Shown: positions 33,816 to 37,445 of the stretch, one piece after another
Layout: every line of letters starts with the position of its first letter
Numbering within the stretch: the stretch's first letter is position 1
From: Dysgonamonadaceae bacterium
GTDB taxonomy: Bacteria; Bacteroidota; Bacteroidia; Bacteroidales; Azobacteroidaceae
Direction: 5' to 3'
NCBI GenBank assembly: GCA_031253625.1
Contig: JAIRVZ010000089.1
Span: forward strand, 1 to 37,445
Length of the DNA: 37,445 nucleotides
Notes under the pieces: generated by a model
The model's input: the letters and a program-made list of their open reading frames with translations, nothing else
Databases searched by the model: none
What the model was told of the DNA's origin: nothing
Program-made: the position numbers and the translations under genes

Positions 33816-34160
33816 ATGGATTATAGAAAAACGACGGCTCCTGCCACTACGGTTACCCGCGACATGATGCAACTTTCGGAGGAAACCGGAAATGTTTATG
33901 AAACAGTGAGAATCATAGGAAAACGAGCCAATCAAATCAGTGTTGAAATTAAGCATGATCTTGAAAAAAAGTTGCAGGAATTTGCATCATATAATGATAG
34001 CTTAGAGGAAATTTTTGAAAATCGCGAACAAATAGAAATTTCACGTTATTTTGAAAGATTACCCAAATCAACTCTCATTGCTACTCAAGAATACGAAGAT
34101 CACGAAATCTACTTCCGGAATCCTGCAAAGGACAAGGATAAATTTGATAGCGATTTATGA
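33816..34160 (+). CDS. rpoZ: DNA-directed RNA polymerase omega subunit, Bacteroidota type
   Basis: A 114-residue protein that helps assemble and stabilise RNA polymerase. It starts MDYRKTTAPATTVTRDM and has the short helical core of the RpoZ/Rpb6 family (NVYETVRIIGKRANQISVEIKHDLEKKLQEF). The C-terminal extension (FERLPKSTLIATQEYEDHEIYFRNP) is typical of the Bacteroidota form. It lies 12 bp after bamD, and its stop TGA overlaps the ATG of the next gene (ATGA), indicating translational coupling. Confidence 0.9.
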   Translation: MDYRKTTAPATTVTRDMMQLSEETGNVYETVRIIGKRANQISVEIKHDLEKKLQEFASYNDSLEEIFENREQIEISRYFERLPKSTLIATQEYEDHEIYFRNPAKDKDKFDSDL

Positions 34161-34600
34161 TACAAAGAACACAAACGGTTTATTTGTTTTTTGCCGCTGT
34201 ATTAATGTTGGCAACAACGTTCTTTCCGGTCATGTGTTTCCTGCCCGGTGAGTCGTCTTTCTGTATGGTGGATTTGTTTTCTTTAGGCTTTTTATCAGGA
34301 CTTGTTTGTACGGGGTTTGATTTAATTGCAGGCATCTTGGCTTTAATCGCGATTTTCCTTTACAAGAAACGCAAACTGCAAATAAAGTTTTGTTATGGAG
34401 TATTAGTTTCGATTGTTCTCTTGTATATATCAATATTTTTTTCCTATAATTCGATTGCATCCAAACTGAGTGAAAGTGCAACCTTCTTCCCCAAAATGGC
34501 ACTTGGATTTCCTTTGATAGCTTTCGTATTAGTTGTCATGGCAATTTCCGGAATAAAAAATGACGAAAAAATCGTGAATTCTGCAGATAGAATCCGATAA
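34157..34600 (+). CDS. DUF4293 family integral membrane protein
   Basis: A 147-residue inner-membrane protein with four predicted transmembrane helices (~9-29, ~50-70, ~78-95, ~115-134) and the family's opening MIQRTQTVYLFFAAVLM. Function unknown. It is the usual last gene of the bamD-rpoZ block in Bacteroidota and overlaps the rpoZ stop by 4 nt. An intrinsic terminator follows. Confidence 0.88.
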   Translation: MIQRTQTVYLFFAAVLMLATTFFPVMCFLPGESSFCMVDLFSLGFLSGLVCTGFDLIAGILALIAIFLYKKRKLQIKFCYGVLVSIVLLYISIFFSYNSIASKLSESATFFPKMALGFPLIAFVLVVMAISGIKNDEKIVNSADRIR

Positions 34601-34618
34601 TACATTTGCTTAAATGTT

Positions 34619-34656
34619 AAAAATCCTGCTGATTGCAACAATTAGTGGGATTTTTT
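34619..34656 (+). terminator. Terminator after the bamD-rpoZ operon
   Basis: AAAAATCCTGCT (34619-34630) pairs with AGTGGGATTTTT within 34644-34656, with two G-U pairs and a 13-nt loop, followed by a T run (34651-34656). Confidence 0.75.
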
Positions 34657-34758
34657 CATTTAACATTTTCCTTACCTTGTGTGTTAAAATTAAATGACAT
34701 TGAGTGTGAACTTAAGTAATATTAACAAGAAAAGAATAGGCTTATTTGTTTTTTTACT

Positions 34759-34766
34759 TAAATTTG
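34759..34766 (+). promoter_or_regulatory. Promoter -7 box of the S74/T9SS operon
   Basis: TAAATTTG matches TAnnTTTG and lies 34 bp before the start codon. The only nearby TTTG (34745-34748) is just 10 nt upstream, too close for a -33 box. Confidence 0.45.
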
Positions 34767-34800
34767 AACGCTATTATATTAATTTAATTCTTAAAAAGCC

Positions 34801-36279
34801 ATGAAAAAAATCATTTCAACACTTATTGTTTTTGCTTTTTTAGCAAATCTATCTGCGCAGCTTAAAGTTAATTCTTCAGGAGAAATTAAAAACACCGCCA
34901 ATGTTCCCATTACTTTCAAGGTAAACAACTCTTTAGCGGGATTTACGGGAAGTTCTGCAAATTCCAATGTGTCTTTCGGATACAGAGCTCTTAATCCATT
35001 AACGGGAGGTAGCAATGTGGCTATCGGTTTTGAAGCTCTTTTTTCCAATACAACTGGTTACCAAAATACCGCCATTGGTGGTAGTACGCTTCGCCTTAAT
35101 ACAACAGGTATCAATAATGTTGCCTGTGGAGATAATGCACTTTACTACAATATAGAGGGTAATTATAATACTGCCAGTGGTTGGGGTGCCCTCCGTTTTA
35201 ATACGAATGGCGACTACAATGCCGCCACGGGTATGCTTGCACTTTATTCCAATACGACAGGTGGTCGTAATACTGCCAGTGGTCTTTCTGCACTTTTCAA
35301 TAGCACGACGGGTAGCTTTAATACCGCCATCGGTTGTCATACGCTTTACACCAATACAGTGGGTAACAACAATACCGCTATAGGTAGTTTTGCTGATGTC
35401 AACGCTATCAATCTAACCAATGCTACAGCCATTGGCTATAATGCAAAAGCTCTCACAAGCGATCAGGTAGTAATCGGTAATACTAAAGTAATGAGTATTC
35501 TCGGATATAACAGCCTGACTATTATTTCTGATGGTCGGGCAAAGAAAAATATCCGGACAGAAGTGCCGGGACTTGCCTTTATCAATCATTTACAACCGAT
35601 TACTTATAATCTTGATCTTGATGCTTTAGATGAATTACAGAAATCCGATGATCTGAGGATAAATGAATTAAGAGATTCTTTACTCATGGCACGTTCTCCC
35701 GAAGAAAAGGAAATTGATGCCAAAGCGAAAGCGAATAAAGAAAAACAAGTCTATTCCGGATTTATCGCACAGGATGTAGAAAAAGTCGCCCAAAGTGTTG
35801 GTTATGATTTCAGTGGAGTGGATGCACCCAAAAACGGCAAAGGTGCTTACGGATTGCGGTATGCAGAATTTGTAGTGCCATTAGTAAAAGCCGTGCAGGA
35901 ACTCAGCGAGCAAAACGCCCGACTACAAGAACAGATAAATGAATTGAAAAAAGATGCCACTTTGCGTTCTGCAACTAACGAAACAGAAACAACCGGAATG
36001 GTCGATGCGGTAGTGGCTCAATGCAAATTATTTCAAAATGCACCCAATCCGTTTAATCAATCTACCGAGATAAAATATTATTTGCCGGAAGATGTAAAAA
36101 CTGCTTATCTTTGTATTTACAATTTGCAAGGAACACAAATCAAACAAATTCGAATTATGTTGCGAGGAGAAGGTTCGCAAATCATTTCCGGTTCGGAATT
36201 AGCAGCCGGGATGTATTTGTATGCGCTGATTGTCGATGGAAGAGAAGTTGACACGAAACGAATGATATTAACAAAATAA
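34801..36279 (+). CDS. 17-residue-repeat fibre protein with S74 domain and T9SS sorting domain
   Basis: A 492-residue exported protein (signal ending NLSAQ). Residues ~56-205 hold one 16-residue and eight exact 17-residue repeats opening N-(V/T)-A-x-G (NVAIGFEALFSNTTGYQ, NTASGLSALFNSTTGSF), the same unit as in the larger fibre protein at 19740. The S74/chaperone-of-endosialidase domain (~240-385) has SDGRAKKNI, FIAQDVEKVAQ, YAEFVVPLVKAVQEL and a charged insertion (ELRDSLLMARSPEEKEIDA). The Ser243/Lys248 spacing (Ser+5) fits the autoproteolytic dyad. A coiled coil (LSEQNARLQEQINELKK) is followed by a T9SS type A domain (~407-492: FQNAPNPFNQSTEIKYYLP, IYNLQGTQIKQ, GMYLYALIVDG, KRMILTK). It would be a trimeric surface or released fibre. 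It begins a run with two further T9SS-type genes. Confidence 0.9.
   Translation: MKKIISTLIVFAFLANLSAQLKVNSSGEIKNTANVPITFKVNNSLAGFTGSSANSNVSFGYRALNPLTGGSNVAIGFEALFSNTTGYQNTAIGGSTLRLNTTGINNVACGDNALYYNIEGNYNTASGWGALRFNTNGDYNAATGMLALYSNTTGGRNTASGLSALFNSTTGSFNTAIGCHTLYTNTVGNNNTAIGSFADVNAINLTNATAIGYNAKALTSDQVVIGNTKVMSILGYNSLTIISDGRAKKNIRTEVPGLAFINHLQPITYNLDLDALDELQKSDDLRINELRDSLLMARSPEEKEIDAKAKANKEKQVYSGFIAQDVEKVAQSVGYDFSGVDAPKNGKGAYGLRYAEFVVPLVKAVQELSEQNARLQEQINELKKDATLRSATNETETTGMVDAVVAQCKLFQNAPNPFNQSTEIKYYLPEDVKTAYLCIYNLQGTQIKQIRIMLRGEGSQIISGSELAAGMYLYALIVDGREVDTKRMILTK
34966..35420 (+). repeat. 51-bp tandem coding repeats
   Basis: One 48-bp and eight 51-bp units encoding the head repeats of the S74/T9SS protein. 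All eight keep the 17-residue length with no insertion. DNA between units is diverged but keeps AATACC/AATACGACAGGT-type blocks. Confidence 0.85.
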
Positions 36280-36290
36280 AATGTAAAGTT

Positions 36291-36989
36291 ATGAAAAAGA
36301 TAATAATTTTAGCTTTGCTATTGTTTCCAACAATAGTTCAAGCTCATTCAATTGACGATGATTTGGAATCGGTAAGCAAAATTCACGAAATAGAATTAGT
36401 AAAAATCACTGCCGATAGCTTAGAATTTGTCGTACATTCTACGATTAGCGGTGGTTACGGTGTTCTTTTAGATGAAAATGGGAATCACGTTTATATGGTA
36501 GAAAAAGTTGAATATGTTGAAATTGAAGAAGATAATAGTATTAGAGTAACTATTTTGTATTCTCAGGGAGTGCCATTTGATTGTTATTGTCCTTTACACA
36601 CAACTATTAAAATAAAGAGAGATGCCTACACAAAAGCTGTTATTGAAGTAATGTGTCGTAGAATAAATGGTGGGACATTGACAAATCCAGAATTTGGTAA
36701 TTATTGGAGTGTGGATATTAAAGAAGTAGATTTGTCGAATATCAACGGTACTTATAATCCATTTATTTCCGGCAATATTACTATTTCCCCTAATCCAATA
36801 CAAAACGTGTTTTATATAAACTTGGGAGAATACAAAACTGCTTATTTGGAAATATACAACTTGCAAGGACATTTACTATTGAGTAAGAATATAGTAACAG
36901 AAGCGGGGATAGATGTTTCTTTTTTATCTTCCGGATTGTATTCGGTTTTAATTGATAGAAAGTATATTGGTCGTATCATAAAAAAGTAG
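36291..36989 (+). CDS. Secreted protein of unknown function with T9SS sorting domain
   Basis: A 232-residue protein with signal MKKIIILALLLFPTIVQA, an N-terminal ~140-residue beta-rich domain not recognised (LVKITADSLEFVVHSTISGGYGV, then a Cys pair in VPFDCYCPLHTT and a third in EVMCRR), and a T9SS type A domain at ~163-232 (ITISPNPIQNVFYI, LEIYNLQGHLLLSK, LSSGLYSVLI, GRIIKK). It begins 11 bp after the S74/T9SS gene and is very likely in the same transcript. It may be a small surface partner of the neighbouring fibre or peptidase; this is inference. Confidence 0.82.
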   Translation: MKKIIILALLLFPTIVQAHSIDDDLESVSKIHEIELVKITADSLEFVVHSTISGGYGVLLDENGNHVYMVEKVEYVEIEEDNSIRVTILYSQGVPFDCYCPLHTTIKIKRDAYTKAVIEVMCRRINGGTLTNPEFGNYWSVDIKEVDLSNINGTYNPFISGNITISPNPIQNVFYINLGEYKTAYLEIYNLQGHLLLSKNIVTEAGIDVSFLSSGLYSVLIDRKYIGRIIKK

Positions 36990-36995
36990 AATATT

Positions 36996-37445
36996 ATGAG
37001 AAAAATATTCATATTATTACTGCTTGTCCCAAATGTTTGGCTATCGGCACAAAACAACGTATTAAATTTCAATACAAAAAATATTTCCGTAAAAGAAAAA
37101 ATAGGCATTCCGGCACGAACAGTTTCTACTAATCAAAATTATATTGATTTGGAATATAATTTCGAAGAAGCAATTGCAGTAGATATTAAAAGAAATGATG
37201 AGAATTTTCAATTATTAAAAATTAAAGGTTTTGGTCTTATGGACAACATAGGGAAACCTGCACTTCCTGTTTATAATGATATTTTGGCAATTCCGAGTAA
37301 GAACGGATTATCTATTCAGATTATAGAATCCCAATATACAGATTTTGAAGATTTTTATATTCATCCGGCATTGGAACCCCAAACTGATTTAGTGGGAGAT
37401 ACTACAAAGCAGCAGTTTATATTGGATGAAACAATCTATTCTACC
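36996..37445 (+). CDS. Gingipain-like (peptidase C25) precursor, N-terminal part only
   Basis: Only the first 150 codons are in the window and the frame is open to the end. Signal peptide MRKIFILLLLVPNVWLSA, then residues ~48-135 resembling the pro-region of C25 cysteine peptidases of the gingipain/PorU group: FGLMDNIGKPALPVYNDILA, then IPSKNGLSIQIIESQ and IHPALEPQTDL. The short G-x-P-x-L-P-V segment followed by IP is the clue. The catalytic His and Cys lie outside the window. Starting 6 bp after the preceding T9SS gene, it is probably a third member of this operon and itself T9SS-secreted. An alternative is another T9SS cargo protein with the same pro-region. Confidence 0.7.
   Translation, partial: MRKIFILLLLVPNVWLSAQNNVLNFNTKNISVKEKIGIPARTVSTNQNYIDLEYNFEEAIAVDIKRNDENFQLLKIKGFGLMDNIGKPALPVYNDILAIPSKNGLSIQIIESQYTDFEDFYIHPALEPQTDLVGDTTKQQFILDETIYST

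Overview
The window is a low-GC chromosomal segment from a Bacteroidota bacterium, most likely a Bacteroidales with a type IX secretion system (T9SS). The evidence is a complete SusC/SusD-type starch locus, promoters of the Bacteroidota form (TAnnTTTG at -7, often with TTTG about 19-20 nt upstream), a Bacteroidota-type RNA polymerase omega subunit beside BamD and a DUF4293 protein, and several proteins ending in T9SS sorting domains. All functional calls come from reading motifs and gene order; no database search was run.

Left part (1-12.4 kb, minus strand): a starch utilisation operon. A SusR-like membrane regulator lies upstream of SusC, SusD, SusE and SusF homologues, then a GH13 amylase and a SusA-like neopullulanase cut by the window edge. 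The glycan would be bound by SusD/E/F, cut at the surface by the GH13 enzyme, imported by SusC and finished in the periplasm by the SusA-like enzyme. Unlike the classical lipoprotein SusG, the surface amylase here has an ordinary signal peptide and a T9SS C-terminal domain. The locus also carries a REP-like palindrome, an internal hairpin terminator and a pair of overlapping palindromes in front of susC.

Middle part (12.4-24.1 kb): tRNA-Lys(UUU) divergent from a dacB/PBP4 gene; an M24 aminopeptidase P-like gene whose 3' end overlaps dacB; a GH97 glycosidase with retaining-type catalytic residues, followed by a TPR-membrane-AraC regulator; a surface fibre protein made of 17-residue head repeats with an S74 self-cleaving chaperone domain; a radical SAM DNA repair-type protein; and a small RRM RNA-binding protein.

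Right part (24.1-37.4 kb): a 2131-residue T9SS cargo protein with a split FG-GAP propeller and duplicated BIG2/jelly-roll modules, followed by a small membrane-tailed protein; a housekeeping run (phenylacetate-CoA ligase, ACT protein, BamD, RpoZ, DUF4293); then a second 17-residue-repeat/S74 protein that also carries a T9SS domain, another T9SS cargo protein, and the start of a gingipain-like (C25) protein at the window end.

The most unusual elements are the S74-plus-T9SS fusion protein, the duplicated insert in the giant T9SS protein with three iteron-like repeats in its leader, the 257-nt leader with a long inverted repeat before the first S74 gene, the overlapping palindromes before susC, and the T9SS-routed amylase.
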